Shown: positions 1 to 7,425, numbered from the stretch's first letter. The stretch: 11,522 bases of DNA from Bordetella parapertussis (GCA_945868195.1 CAMBLP010000061.1:1-11522); one strand, 5' to 3'. The notes: generated from the letters alone by a model not told the origin. Numbers and translations: made by a program.

Positions 1-117
1 GCCCTGCTCGATCAGGAATTCAAATTCTGCTTGTTCCAGTGAATCAGGTGCTTCGTCTTGTTCGACGGCACTCAAGGCATGGATTTCAGTGGTGCTGGAG
101 AGGGTTGTATTCTTCAA
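1..117 (-). CDS. Possible 5' part of a leftward gene, truncated by window edge
   Basis: On the minus strand a frame is open from about base 117 to the left edge (39 codons). The visible peptide is acidic and ends with residues resembling EQAEFEFLIEQG. The only start candidates are TTG codons, at 115-117 or further in, and none has a clear Shine-Dalgarno sequence. An in-frame TAA closes the frame just upstream, within the neighbouring palindrome. The three plus-strand frames contain stops. I do not recognise the product. It could be the start of the next gene, the remnant of a gene disrupted by the palindromic element, or chance. Confidence 0.3.
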   Translation of the reverse strand, partial: MKNTTLSSTTEIHALSAVEQDEAPDSLEQAEFEFLIEQG

Positions 118-138
118 AAGGCTGCAATAGGTCTGGTT

Positions 139-228
139 CTGTGGGGCGGTTTAGAACAGGCAATTTGATGCCGTTTCCAAAACATCGCTCAGTTTAGCCG
201 TTCTGGAGACTAAACCGGTGCCCCACAG
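139..228. repeat. Long imperfect palindrome (about 90 nt hairpin)
   Basis: The outer arms are exact complements. CTGTGGGGC (139-147) pairs with GCCCCACAG (220-228), and GGTTTAG (148-154) pairs with CTAAACC (210-216), interrupted only by a 3-nt bulge at 217-219. Inner pairing continues: AAC/GTT (155-157 with 200-202), GGC/GCC (159-161 with 197-199), GAT/ATC (167-169 with 184-186) and GTTT/AAAC (173-176 with 180-183), around a CCA tip. It begins 16 nt beyond the stop codon of the Bug receptor gene. No U-tract follows on either strand, so it is not a standard intrinsic terminator. It may stabilise the 3' end of the operon mRNA or be a small mobile palindromic element. Confidence 0.8.
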
Positions 229-244
229 TCATTCCTTAAGCAGC

Positions 245-1216
245 TTATTCAGCCCGAATATTCGCCCCTTTGATGATCGGTGCGTACTTGCTCATCTCTG
301 AGGCGATAAATTTCGAAAATGCAGCGCCTGAGATCGGGCGTGGTGTCAGACCTTGGTCCTCCAGCTGTTTGACCACAGCCGGATCTTTTAGGGCGGCTGT
401 GACATCCGTTGTGATTTTGTTTAGAACAGGCGCAGGGAGGTTTTTGGGGCCAAACACACCGAACCAGTTCGTGAGTTGAATCGAGGGGTAGCCTAGTTCG
501 ACAAAGGTTGGTACGTCTGGCAGTAATTTTTCACGTTGACTACCTGCGACAGCGATGGGTGTGACCTTGCCAGCGCGTATTTGGCCTAAAAGGGGTGGCG
601 TCGTGGCAAAGAATAGATCAATCTGACCACCAACAAGTGCTGCGACTGCAGGGCCTGTTCCTTTGTAGGGAATGTGGGAGAGTGAAATCTTTGTGGCACC
701 ACCAAGCAATTCACCGGCCATGTGCTGTTGGCCTCCCACACCGGGCGAACCATAGGTCAAGGGTGTCGCGCCCTTGCCCTTATCCAGTATCTCTTTGAGG
801 GATTTTACAGGGAGCTTGGCACCGACTGCCAGAACAAGCGGCGCGTCTGCAGCCAGTGAAATCGGGGTGAGATCCTTGATTGGATCGTATCGCATATTTG
901 TAAAGACGAGTTGATTGATGGAAACTTCAGGCGTGTAGCCGAGTAGCAAAGTGTAGCCATCTGGGTTAGCTCGCACGACGTCGTTTGCTGCGATCATGCC
1001 GCTGGCGCCTGGTTTGTTTTCAACCACAACGGCCTGACCCCATTTGTCCGACAGATACTTGGACAGGACGCGGGCAATGATGTCGGTCGCCCCGCCTGGA
1101 CCGTAGCCGACTAGAAGCTTGACGGGTTTATCAGGATAGGCTGCGACCGCTTGAGGGGCAGTGATGAGTGTCGTAATAGTCAATAGTGCAGATAAAAGAG
1201 AGAGTCGTAGTTTCAT
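245..1216 (-). CDS. Bug/TctC-family tripartite tricarboxylate transporter-type solute receptor
   Basis: A periplasmic solute-binding protein of 323 residues, the normal family length. A signal peptide covers about residues 1-26, with cleavage likely at AVAA|YPDK. The mature part has the family hallmarks in order: YPDKPVKLLVGYGPGG near its N-terminus, GASGMIAA, DGYTLLLG, GSPGVGGQQHMAGE, IPYKGTGPA with GGQIDLFF, and LLPDVPTFVELGYP. Bug proteins usually bind small carboxylates, often through the two loops around the early glycine-rich segment. The ligand cannot be read from the sequence. The ATG is supported by AGGAG 7 nt upstream. The gene lies 19 nt behind the metallophosphoesterase gene and is probably co-transcribed with it. 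No TctA or TctB permease is present, which is common for Burkholderiales orphan Bug receptors. Confidence 0.95.
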   Translation of the reverse strand: MKLRLSLLSALLTITTLITAPQAVAAYPDKPVKLLVGYGPGGATDIIARVLSKYLSDKWGQAVVVENKPGASGMIAANDVVRANPDGYTLLLGYTPEVSINQLVFTNMRYDPIKDLTPISLAADAPLVLAVGAKLPVKSLKEILDKGKGATPLTYGSPGVGGQQHMAGELLGGATKISLSHIPYKGTGPAVAALVGGQIDLFFATTPPLLGQIRAGKVTPIAVAGSQREKLLPDVPTFVELGYPSIQLTNWFGVFGPKNLPAPVLNKITTDVTAALKDPAVVKQLEDQGLTPRPISGAAFSKFIASEMSKYAPIIKGANIRAE

Positions 1217-1235
1217 GCTTTGCTCCTAAGGTGGA

Positions 1236-3308
1236 TTAATTCAGGCTAAATAACACTGCGTTGATTTCAGGATGGGTTTGGATTGCGTTTAGTGAATGTG
1301 ATGCGTCAGAACCATGATGGCTTTGCTCTCGGCCGTTCGCGGTGAGATCGATGACCGTTTGGACGTTGCTCAACTGCTTTGTTTTTGATGCGAGAGCCTG
1401 TGCATTTCCAAAATGAATCTGGTGCTCCCGCTCATCTGCAGTAAAGACGAGATGCGAACCGGATTTGGAGCGTGCGGTATCAACGCTGATTTTTTTGGAG
1501 TTTGAAAAAATAGAATTGATGTGGGCAAAGACATGTGCCGCAGCGTTAGGGTTGAATTGTCGGTCGATGAAAGCGCCTCGCGGGTAATAACCTCTGTCGA
1601 CATCCATGAAGGTGTCGAAAATGTACTGAACCCCGCTTGAACTTTTGGAGTAGAGCATTGCCACACAGACTTTTTCTATCAGTGCCGCTTCGTCATCGTT
1701 TGATTGAGCGATGCTCGGCCCACTCAGTTTGAGCGAAGCAACGACTTTGCATTGATATTCCTTTGCAAAGTCGTTGAGCATAGGCGCTACGCTCAAGAGG
1801 TCCTGATCGGATTCGACGCGTACGGTGATGCCATCGATCGCTTTGGTGGCAAGCGCCTCCTTGATGAGCTTAGCCTGAGCAGTCAGTTCATCAGTCGTAA
1901 AACCTGATTTGACGAAATGGCTGAAATGTTTCCCGTCGTAATGTGAGTCATCGTAGGTATGAATCTTGCACCAGAAAATATTCAAGTTTATTTTCGCTTT
2001 GAATGCTTTCAACTTTTCAAGACTCGACTGGAATCGTGCGGTGCTTAGATTCGTCTCAATACCCGTCACGCCGGCGCGTCCAAGGTTGACCTCCAGTAGG
2101 CTAGTCTTGGGTGCGCCTAAAGAGGTAAGTAAAAAGCGATGTCCCATGTTGGCCAGTAGTTGCATGCGGCGATTCGTGGCCTCATCGAGCGCGTCCTGAT
2201 CGGTCACTTTGGAGAGCTTGGCTCCCATTTCCCAGAGCGCGAGTAGGGGATAGTCGTTGCGTGCAGATTTGCGGCCAAATTCTTGCACGCCGCCTGTCGC
2301 GGGGATCTGTGCGACTTCGGTCCACGTGTGTCGCAGTTCGACACCAACTTGATTGAAGTGCGAGCTTTTCGGATTGGTGAGGTATTGGACGGAGCTTTTC
2401 TTTTCCTGAGACGAGGCACTGGTGCGTACACCCATCGTACGGATTGGGTAGGCGATGTGGCCGTCTGCGAAAACATCAACAACGAAATAACCAAACTTGG
2501 CGACATCGCCTCGACCGAATTCGACCGTTGGTTTGACACGATAAAACTCTGAATAGTCATGTCGTAAAAAGGCGGTGGAGGGGAGCATATAAAACCCGGA
2601 CTGATCGAGTTGCTCGTACCAGAAGTTGTGAACGTGTCCCGCGAAAGAGGCTTCAACATTGGGGCGTTTCATCAGGTTGACGAGCCAGGAGCGTCCCGGC
2701 TCATCTAGGTTGTCGTAGCTGCCATGCTCGGTTTCGCTGTAAACAAAGGGCGGGTAGTGCATGAACAGGAATATTCTTTTGTCTGCCGCAGACTGGATTT
2801 GATCCTCAAGCCATGTTTTTTGTTCTTGTTCGGCGGTCAGTCCAGAGTTGATCAAAAGTGAGTTGATCAACACGCAGCGGATATTTTCCATATCGACGCT
2901 GTAATAGTCTTTGCCGAAGGCTTTTCGGTAGGCAGCGAGATGGGGCTCGCAGATCTGATCGGCGGGCATCCAGTCAATACGTTTGTCGCCGACATCGTGA
3001 TTGCCGGGCAAGACGTGCAATGGACAGCGCAACTGACTACTGATCTGCTTGAACTGATTGACCGCCTGCATAAAGGTCGGGAGAGCGGGCATGGGGTGGA
3101 CGATATCGCCGAGGTGGATCACGAACTTTGGTTGCGGCTCCATCTGCGCAATGTCTTCAAACACGAAACGGGCTCGCTCATTCGCGAGGTGATTGGTCTC
3201 GAAAGGCGAGCTTGAAACGTTGTCGCTTTCGTTGACGTGCGTGTCTGCGACGACTACGAAAGAAAAGAGGGGTTCCGCGGACCCAGCAGGCCTATTTTTA
3301 AGATGCAT
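1236..3308 (-). CDS. Calcineurin-like metallophosphoesterase with large C-terminal barrel-like domain
   Basis: A 690-residue protein without signal peptide or membrane segments, so probably cytoplasmic. Residues about 14-290 form a calcineurin-like phosphoesterase with all expected metal and catalytic motifs: D22-x-H24, G67-D68, G102-N-H-D105, H184 and G224-H-x-H227. Such domains hydrolyse phosphomonoesters or phosphodiesters with a bimetal centre. Residues about 320-690 are a second region with alternating strand and helix segments, including SLLEVNLG, INLNIFWCKIH, IDGITVRVES, KVVASLKL and QYIFDTFMDVDRGYYPRG. I infer a (beta/alpha)8-barrel-like fold related to sugar-active enzymes; this is not proven. 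The substrate is unknown. The gene heads a leftward operon with the Bug receptor, opposite the IclR gene. The ATG has only a weak A-rich ribosome-binding sequence. Confidence 0.85.
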   Translation of the reverse strand: MHLKNRPAGSAEPLFSFVVVADTHVNESDNVSSSPFETNHLANERARFVFEDIAQMEPQPKFVIHLGDIVHPMPALPTFMQAVNQFKQISSQLRCPLHVLPGNHDVGDKRIDWMPADQICEPHLAAYRKAFGKDYYSVDMENIRCVLINSLLINSGLTAEQEQKTWLEDQIQSAADKRIFLFMHYPPFVYSETEHGSYDNLDEPGRSWLVNLMKRPNVEASFAGHVHNFWYEQLDQSGFYMLPSTAFLRHDYSEFYRVKPTVEFGRGDVAKFGYFVVDVFADGHIAYPIRTMGVRTSASSQEKKSSVQYLTNPKSSHFNQVGVELRHTWTEVAQIPATGGVQEFGRKSARNDYPLLALWEMGAKLSKVTDQDALDEATNRRMQLLANMGHRFLLTSLGAPKTSLLEVNLGRAGVTGIETNLSTARFQSSLEKLKAFKAKINLNIFWCKIHTYDDSHYDGKHFSHFVKSGFTTDELTAQAKLIKEALATKAIDGITVRVESDQDLLSVAPMLNDFAKEYQCKVVASLKLSGPSIAQSNDDEAALIEKVCVAMLYSKSSSGVQYIFDTFMDVDRGYYPRGAFIDRQFNPNAAAHVFAHINSIFSNSKKISVDTARSKSGSHLVFTADEREHQIHFGNAQALASKTKQLSNVQTVIDLTANGREQSHHGSDASHSLNAIQTHPEINAVLFSLN

Positions 3309-3317
3309 CTTTTAATT

Positions 3318-3348
3318 CCGAATAGTTGAATTAACAACCGAATAGTTG
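3318..3348. promoter_or_regulatory. Tandem operator-like direct repeats in the divergent region
   Basis: Two exact copies of CCGAATAGTTG lie at 3318-3328 and 3338-3348, starting 20 bases apart, about two helical turns. The second copy is also embedded in a near-palindrome: AATTAACAAC on the left and GTTGTAATT on the right, around a 6-base centre. The repeats lie between the two divergent genes, on the expected start region of the leftward promoter and within the rightward promoter. The obvious candidate binder is the adjacent IclR-family protein; that link is inferred. Confidence 0.6.
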
Positions 3349-3359
3349 TAATTGATTAT
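3331..3359 (+). promoter_or_regulatory. Candidate sigma70 promoter of the iclR-type gene
   Basis: TTAACA at 3331-3336 (5 of 6 to the -35 consensus) is followed after 17 bases by GATTAT at 3354-3359 (4 of 6 to the -10). Initiation would fall near 3366, leaving a leader of about 50 nt. The -35 sits between the two copies of the direct repeat and the -10 overlaps the -10 of the opposing promoter, so one bound regulator could control both. Confidence 0.4.
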
Positions 3360-3383
3360 GTTTATATAAAGTTACAATGTCAA
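3355..3383 (-). promoter_or_regulatory. Sigma70-like promoter of the phosphoesterase-Bug operon
   Basis: Read leftward there is a perfect TTGACA (plus 3378-3383), a 17-base spacer and CATAAT (plus 3355-3360), 5 of 6 to consensus. Initiation is expected near 3348, about 40 nt before the phosphoesterase ATG. The direct repeats at 3318-3348 would cover about +1 to +30, a position suited to repression. Confidence 0.65.
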
Positions 3384-3418
3384 TGAGAAAAAAGTAAATG
3401 TCAAAGGCATAGCAATCG

Positions 3419-4246
3419 ATGCGAAGTCCCAAGGATGCTCTTGAGAGCCGAGATCCAGGTTTTCTGGATATGGAAATGCTTCAACAGCAGCCGCAGTTTG
3501 CTTCGACCTTGGCGAACGGTCTCGCCGTCTTGGGATGCTTCGGACAAGGCGAATCCCTGCTTGGAAACAAAGAGCTTTCGGAGCGGTTAGCGCTCGCTCG
3601 TCCGACGGTCACGCGGTTGACCTATACCTTGATGGGACTTGGTTATTTGAGGCGAGACAAAGCCTCGGGCAAGTATGCGCTGGGCGCGGCTGTTCTTTCT
3701 TTGGGATACCCGCTTTTGTCGCAGATGGCCATTAGGCAGGTGGCGGGTCCGGAGATGATGGAGTTGGCATGCCTAGCCAATGGTCCTGTTTCGATGGGGA
3801 TGCGGGATCGTTTACAGGTTGTTTATGTTGAAACTGTCGTGGGAAGTGAAAGCAATTTCACCAAACCCGGGATAGGTTCTACCCGACCTTTGCTGAGAAC
3901 GGCGATGGGGCGTGCCTTGCTCTATGGACATACCCAACAGGAACGTGGCTATATCTACAATGGTTTGAAGTCCGTTCATCCAGAGGACTATGCGTCCTGT
4001 CTTGCTCCGACCGAGCAGGCATACAAGCAGCTTAAATCGTCAGGTTTTTGTACAGTGATTGGTGAGTGGCAGCCGACGCTGGCCGCTGTTGCTGTGCCGC
4101 TATGTGTACGCTATAACGGCGTCCCACTGGCTTTTAATTTGACGGTGGCAACGTATGAAATGGATGAAAATACGATCGTTGAAAAATTTGCGCCCCGACT
4201 ATTAAATTTAGTCCGGGGCGTCGAGCGCACACTTGGCTTGAGTTGA
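3419..4246 (+). CDS. IclR-family transcriptional regulator
   Basis: A 275-residue cytoplasmic DNA-binding regulator. An N-terminal winged helix-turn-helix covers about residues 27-90: TLANGLAVLGCF, then LGNKELSERLALARPTVTRLTYTLMGLGYL with the recognition helix near 60-72, and a wing at DKASGKYALG. The IclR effector-binding domain follows at about 100-272. IclR proteins usually respond to small aromatic or aliphatic carboxylates. The gene is divergent from the phosphoesterase-Bug operon, which it most likely controls through the repeats in the shared upstream region. The ATG at 3419 has only a distant AAAGG upstream. An internal ATG at codon 18 would still retain both domains. The 3' end carries a hairpin serving the converging operon, and the stop lies 4 nt from the stop of the TRAP permease gene. 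Confidence 0.93.
   Translation: MRSPKDALESRDPGFLDMEMLQQQPQFASTLANGLAVLGCFGQGESLLGNKELSERLALARPTVTRLTYTLMGLGYLRRDKASGKYALGAAVLSLGYPLLSQMAIRQVAGPEMMELACLANGPVSMGMRDRLQVVYVETVVGSESNFTKPGIGSTRPLLRTAMGRALLYGHTQQERGYIYNGLKSVHPEDYASCLAPTEQAYKQLKSSGFCTVIGEWQPTLAAVAVPLCVRYNGVPLAFNLTVATYEMDENTIVEKFAPRLLNLVRGVERTLGLS
4182..4220 (-). terminator. Intrinsic terminator of the leftward TRAP operon, inside the iclR-type coding sequence
   Basis: CGCCCCGACTA (4191-4201) and TAGTCCGGGGCG (4209-4220) form an 11-bp GC-rich stem with one bulged C and a 7-nt loop. On the minus strand the hairpin is followed by CAAATTTTTC, a U-tract from plus 4182-4186. It begins about 30 nt past the permease stop codon. The same bases encode the last helix of the IclR-like protein. 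Confidence 0.75.
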
Positions 4247-4250
4247 GGCC

Positions 4251-6266
4251 TTAACCTGTTGAGAACCTCATATTCCGCCTGCGCCTGATGAGCTGACTGA
4301 TCAGTACCAGGATAAAGCCGGTAAAGCCTGCTAGATCCGCCCAGTTGTCGGGGTAGGTGAGGGCAACACCAGCAAGGACCATGATCGTGCGCTCGATCAG
4401 GTGTGTTTTTTCGATGAACCAACCCTGCAATCCGCCAGCGAGACAGACAATGCCGATCGCAGCTGTGAACGTGATCCAGGCGATTTGCAGCCAGTCGGCA
4501 TTGGCCAAGGCTTTGGTCGAACCCATCAGCAACAGGCTCGTACCCTCGTCGCCCAACACAAACATAAAGGGAACGAGAATCGCGGGTGCGACGTATTTCC
4601 AGGTTTGAAGCGTTGTTTTATACGGATCACCTTTACAGATCGCCGCCGCAGCAAACGGTGATAGTGCGGTTGGTGGTGAGACTTCGGAAAGCACGGCGTA
4701 ATAAAAGATAAACATGTGCGCCGCAAAATCTGGCACGCCTAAATTGATCAAAGCTGGAGCTGCGATCACGGCGCAGATAATGTAGGAGGCGGTGACAGGT
4801 ACGGCCAGTCCCACGACCCACACGACAAGGCCCGTGAAAATTGCGGTCAGCAATAGAGAGCCGCCTGCGTACTCAATCACGATGGAACTGAATTTCAAAC
4901 CGAGTCCCGTCAATGTCACGGTGCCCACGATCAGTCCGGCACCTGCGCAGGTCACGGCAATCGACAGCACGCCGGTCGAGCCCGAGGCCAACGCTTTGAT
5001 CAGATTCGATTGATAAAAACCTTTGAAAAAAGGCTCGCGTCCACGAAGCCAGTCATAAGAAATAATGGCGGTATCGCGTCTGAGCATACTGGTCGCAGCA
5101 GAAACGATCGTCGCCCAAAATACTGACATGATGGGCGAGAAGCCGATCATCATGAAGACCACGATCGAGATGAGCGAGAAAAAGTGAAACCAGTATTTTT
5201 TAGTCAGGGACCAGGCGCTCTCGACGGCTTCGAACGACATTTTCTTCATGCCGTATTTGCGCACATCAATTTCTACCATAATGAATAAACCCAGGTAGAA
5301 CAAGATGGTTGGAATCGTCGCCATCAAGAGGACGTCGAGATAGGAAATTTTCAGGAAGTCCGCGATTAGAAAAGCCGCGGCACCCAATACGGGAGGCGAA
5401 ATGATCGCGCCCAAGCCGCCAGCCGCGAGCAACCCACCCGCGGCATTCTTTTCGTAGCCGACTTTTTCCAACATTGGAGCGGCGACTGAGCCAACAGTGA
5501 CGGTTGTCGCGACACCAGAGCCTGACGGTCCACCCAGCAAAAACGAGGACAAGACGATGGTACGACCAACGCCTGAGGACTTGCCGCCCATGGCAGCAAA
5601 GGAGAAGTCGATAAAGAATTTACCCGCACCGGTAAATTGCAAAAAGGCGCCAAAGATCGTAAAGAGGATAATCAGTGTGGCGGATACATCGAGTGCGGTG
5701 CCATAGATGCCCTCGAGCGTCATGTACATAAAGCCAACAAAACGACCGATCTCATACCCTTTGTGCGTCCAAGGTGCGGGGAGATAATTGCCGAACAAGG
5801 CATACAAGATAAACAGGACTGTGACGGTTACCAACACCATGCCATTGGTGCGGCGTAAGGCCTCGAGAATCATCAAGATCAGGCCAATCCCCACAGCGAT
5901 ATCGAGCGGGAAGGGCTCGGTATTACGATCGGTAAAGTCATCGCCACCACTTAGAATGTAGTAGGCCACAAAAATAGAAAAGCACGCAACGATCAGGTCC
6001 CACCACATCAAGCGGTTTTTGAAACGAGCCGAAATAGGAAACATCAGAAAAACAAGAAACAGCACAATCGCGAGGTGAATGGTGCGCAAAACCTGCGTTG
6101 GAACGATTTCGTATGCGGAATACAAGTGAAAAACTGACATACCGACGGCGCAGAGCGTCAGAAATATGGCGAGTAAGCCACGATAATCGTTAGCGTCGCC
6201 TTCTTCTTGTCGGATGAGTTCATCTAGTTTTTGTTGTGTAGCGCGATCGATGGACGACTCACTCAT
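4251..6266 (-). CDS. TRAP transporter fused permease (DctQ/DctM-type, TAXI class)
   Basis: An inner-membrane protein of 671 residues rich in hydrophobic helices. After a charged cytoplasmic N-terminus (about 1-28), the first helices (about 30-160) take the place of the small DctQ-like subunit. The large DctM-like domain runs from about 190 to the end. Family landmarks are GGPSGSGVATTVTVGS near 245-260 and GGLGAIISPPVLGAAAFL near 283-300, the first half-repeat motifs of DctM. Such permeases use an ion gradient to import a solute delivered by a TAXI-type binding protein, here encoded directly upstream. The ATG has a weak AGG about 7 nt upstream. The protein ends in an arginine-rich tail. The substrate cannot be inferred; most characterised relatives carry organic acids or amino acids. 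Confidence 0.95.
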   Translation of the reverse strand: MSESSIDRATQQKLDELIRQEEGDANDYRGLLAIFLTLCAVGMSVFHLYSAYEIVPTQVLRTIHLAIVLFLVFLMFPISARFKNRLMWWDLIVACFSIFVAYYILSGGDDFTDRNTEPFPLDIAVGIGLILMILEALRRTNGMVLVTVTVLFILYALFGNYLPAPWTHKGYEIGRFVGFMYMTLEGIYGTALDVSATLIILFTIFGAFLQFTGAGKFFIDFSFAAMGGKSSGVGRTIVLSSFLLGGPSGSGVATTVTVGSVAAPMLEKVGYEKNAAGGLLAAGGLGAIISPPVLGAAAFLIADFLKISYLDVLLMATIPTILFYLGLFIMVEIDVRKYGMKKMSFEAVESAWSLTKKYWFHFFSLISIVVFMMIGFSPIMSVFWATIVSAATSMLRRDTAIISYDWLRGREPFFKGFYQSNLIKALASGSTGVLSIAVTCAGAGLIVGTVTLTGLGLKFSSIVIEYAGGSLLLTAIFTGLVVWVVGLAVPVTASYIICAVIAAPALINLGVPDFAAHMFIFYYAVLSEVSPPTALSPFAAAAICKGDPYKTTLQTWKYVAPAILVPFMFVLGDEGTSLLLMGSTKALANADWLQIAWITFTAAIGIVCLAGGLQGWFIEKTHLIERTIMVLAGVALTYPDNWADLAGFTGFILVLISQLIRRRRNMRFSTG

Positions 6267-6301
6267 GGCTGTACCTAGTTCTATTGATAGTGATATGGAT
6301 T

Positions 6302-6340
6302 AAAAAAATTCAGCAAGTGCGCATGATGACGCACTTGCTG
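6302..6340 (-). terminator. Hairpin with U-tract between TAXI receptor and permease (likely attenuator)
   Basis: CAGCAAGTGCG (6311-6321) and CGCACTTGCTG (6330-6340) form a perfect 11-bp stem with an 8-nt loop. On the minus strand it is followed by AATTTTTTTAA from the A-run at 6302-6308. It lies 33 nt past the receptor stop codon and about 36 nt before the permease ATG. Partial read-through would give more receptor than permease, as expected for binding-protein transporters. No strong promoter was recognised between hairpin and permease. Confidence 0.8.
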
Positions 6341-6373
6341 ATGATGTTGCTGCAAATCAAAGAGGTCGTAAGT

Positions 6374-7327
6374 TTACTGAACGCTCTGACCTTTTTCTTT
6401 GAAGTATTTCAAGGCGCCTGGATGGAAAGGCAGTGGTGTCGCTGCGGCCTTTTGATTTTCCAGTTTCACGCTGTCGTATTCGCGGTGTGTGCGAACGAGC
6501 TCTTGTTTGTTATCGAAGACAGCCTTGGTAATTTTGTATGCTTCTTCGTCGGACATTTTTCCATTGACAACCAAGATGTTAGAGACCGAAGCGTTTTTGT
6601 TATCACCGGCCATGCCAGAGTAGGTCGCTTTGGGAATGGTGTCCTTGAAATACAGATTGCCGTATTTCTTGTTCATCGCATCGACTGCGTCGGCATGGTC
6701 GACCAAGACGATCTTGGTGCCGGGCGTGTTGGCCAGATCAGTGACCGCTGCGGTTGGCAAGCCACCGACCCAAAAGAAGGCGTCGATTTTGCGGTCTTTC
6801 ACTGCGTTGACGGACTCGGCCACACCAAGGCGCTCACGACGCATGTCTTTATCTTTATCCAGACCTGCGGCTTCGATCAGACGGAAGCCCATGACTTCTG
6901 TGGCGCTACCTGGACTACCCGTGCTGACGCGTTTGCCTTTCAAGTCTTTCATTGTTTTGATGCCGCTGGCTTCGGTCGTCACGACATGCATGCGGTTGGG
7001 GTACAGAACGAGCAATGTTTTGACATCGACTTTTCGACCTGAGAACTTGTCCTTACCCTCCATAGCATCTTTGGCCGCATCGGCCATCGAAAACGCCATA
7101 TAGGGTTTACCCGAACCAATCAGTTTGAGGTTGTCGACGGAGCCGCCAGTGACTTCAGCCGTGGCAGACATTCCGGGTACTTTTTTGGTGAGCACGGCAG
7201 CCAAGCCACCGCCCATGGGGTAATAAACACCCCCGGTACCACCTGTGGCGATCGAATAATTTTGCGCATTAGCAGCACTTGCGCAGACGACCGCAAAGCT
7301 TATTGCTAGGGTTTTTAATAGTTTCAT
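6374..7327 (-). CDS. TAXI-family TRAP transporter solute-binding protein
   Basis: A periplasmic binding protein of 317 residues. A signal peptide (about 1-21) precedes likely cleavage at ANA|QNYS. The mature N-terminus IATGGTGGVYYPMGGGLA is characteristic of TAXI receptors, as are TAEVTGGSVDNLKLI and the later KGKRVSTGSPGSATEV. The protein would capture the solute and hand it to the fused permease downstream. I chose the ATG at 7327 rather than an in-frame TTG 12 bases upstream because GGAG (7334-7337) lies 6 nt before the ATG; the TTG would overlap that ribosome-binding site. The gene is separated from the upstream carboxymuconolactone-decarboxylase-like gene by about 98 nt and from the permease by a terminator-like hairpin. 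Confidence 0.95.
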   Translation of the reverse strand: MKLLKTLAISFAVVCASAANAQNYSIATGGTGGVYYPMGGGLAAVLTKKVPGMSATAEVTGGSVDNLKLIGSGKPYMAFSMADAAKDAMEGKDKFSGRKVDVKTLLVLYPNRMHVVTTEASGIKTMKDLKGKRVSTGSPGSATEVMGFRLIEAAGLDKDKDMRRERLGVAESVNAVKDRKIDAFFWVGGLPTAAVTDLANTPGTKIVLVDHADAVDAMNKKYGNLYFKDTIPKATYSGMAGDNKNASVSNILVVNGKMSDEEAYKITKAVFDNKQELVRTHREYDSVKLENQKAAATPLPFHPGALKYFKEKGQSVQ

Positions 7328-7378
7328 TGTTTTCTCCAAAATGTTTTTATTGAGCGATTGTCAGCAAGGACTATGGTT

Positions 7379-7407
7379 AACATAACTCAAAACGGGCATC
7401 TGCTCAA
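7379..7407 (-). promoter_or_regulatory. Candidate internal promoter before the TAXI receptor gene
   Basis: Read leftward, TTGAGC (plus 7402-7407) and TATGTT (plus 7379-7384) are separated by 17 bases, each matching 4 of 6 consensus positions. The heptamer ATTGAGC recurs inverted at 7349-7355 and 7402-7408 around the predicted start, which may be an operator. This would let the transporter be expressed separately from the upstream gene. Evidence is sequence resemblance only. Confidence 0.3.
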
Positions 7408-7425
7408 TGGCGGTTTGCGAGTAGA

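Noticed and set aside
139..228. Palindrome as an integron attC site
   Set aside because: No proper RYYYAAC/GTTRRRY core boxes sit at the ends and no cassette-like gene array or integrase is present.
2204..2659. 151-codon minus-strand frame inside the phosphoesterase gene
   Set aside because: It is an out-of-frame shadow of the phosphoesterase reading frame; the real frame holds the catalytic motifs.
6284..7042. 252-codon plus-strand open frame opposite the TAXI receptor gene
   Set aside because: It lies antisense to a clearly recognised gene, its translation resembles no family and it is cysteine- and histidine-rich in an unnatural way. It is explained by codon bias of the real gene.
7327..7339. 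TTG at 7339 as start of the TAXI receptor
   Set aside because: It overlaps the GGAG ribosome-binding site that serves the ATG at 7327, and the signal peptide begins naturally at that ATG.
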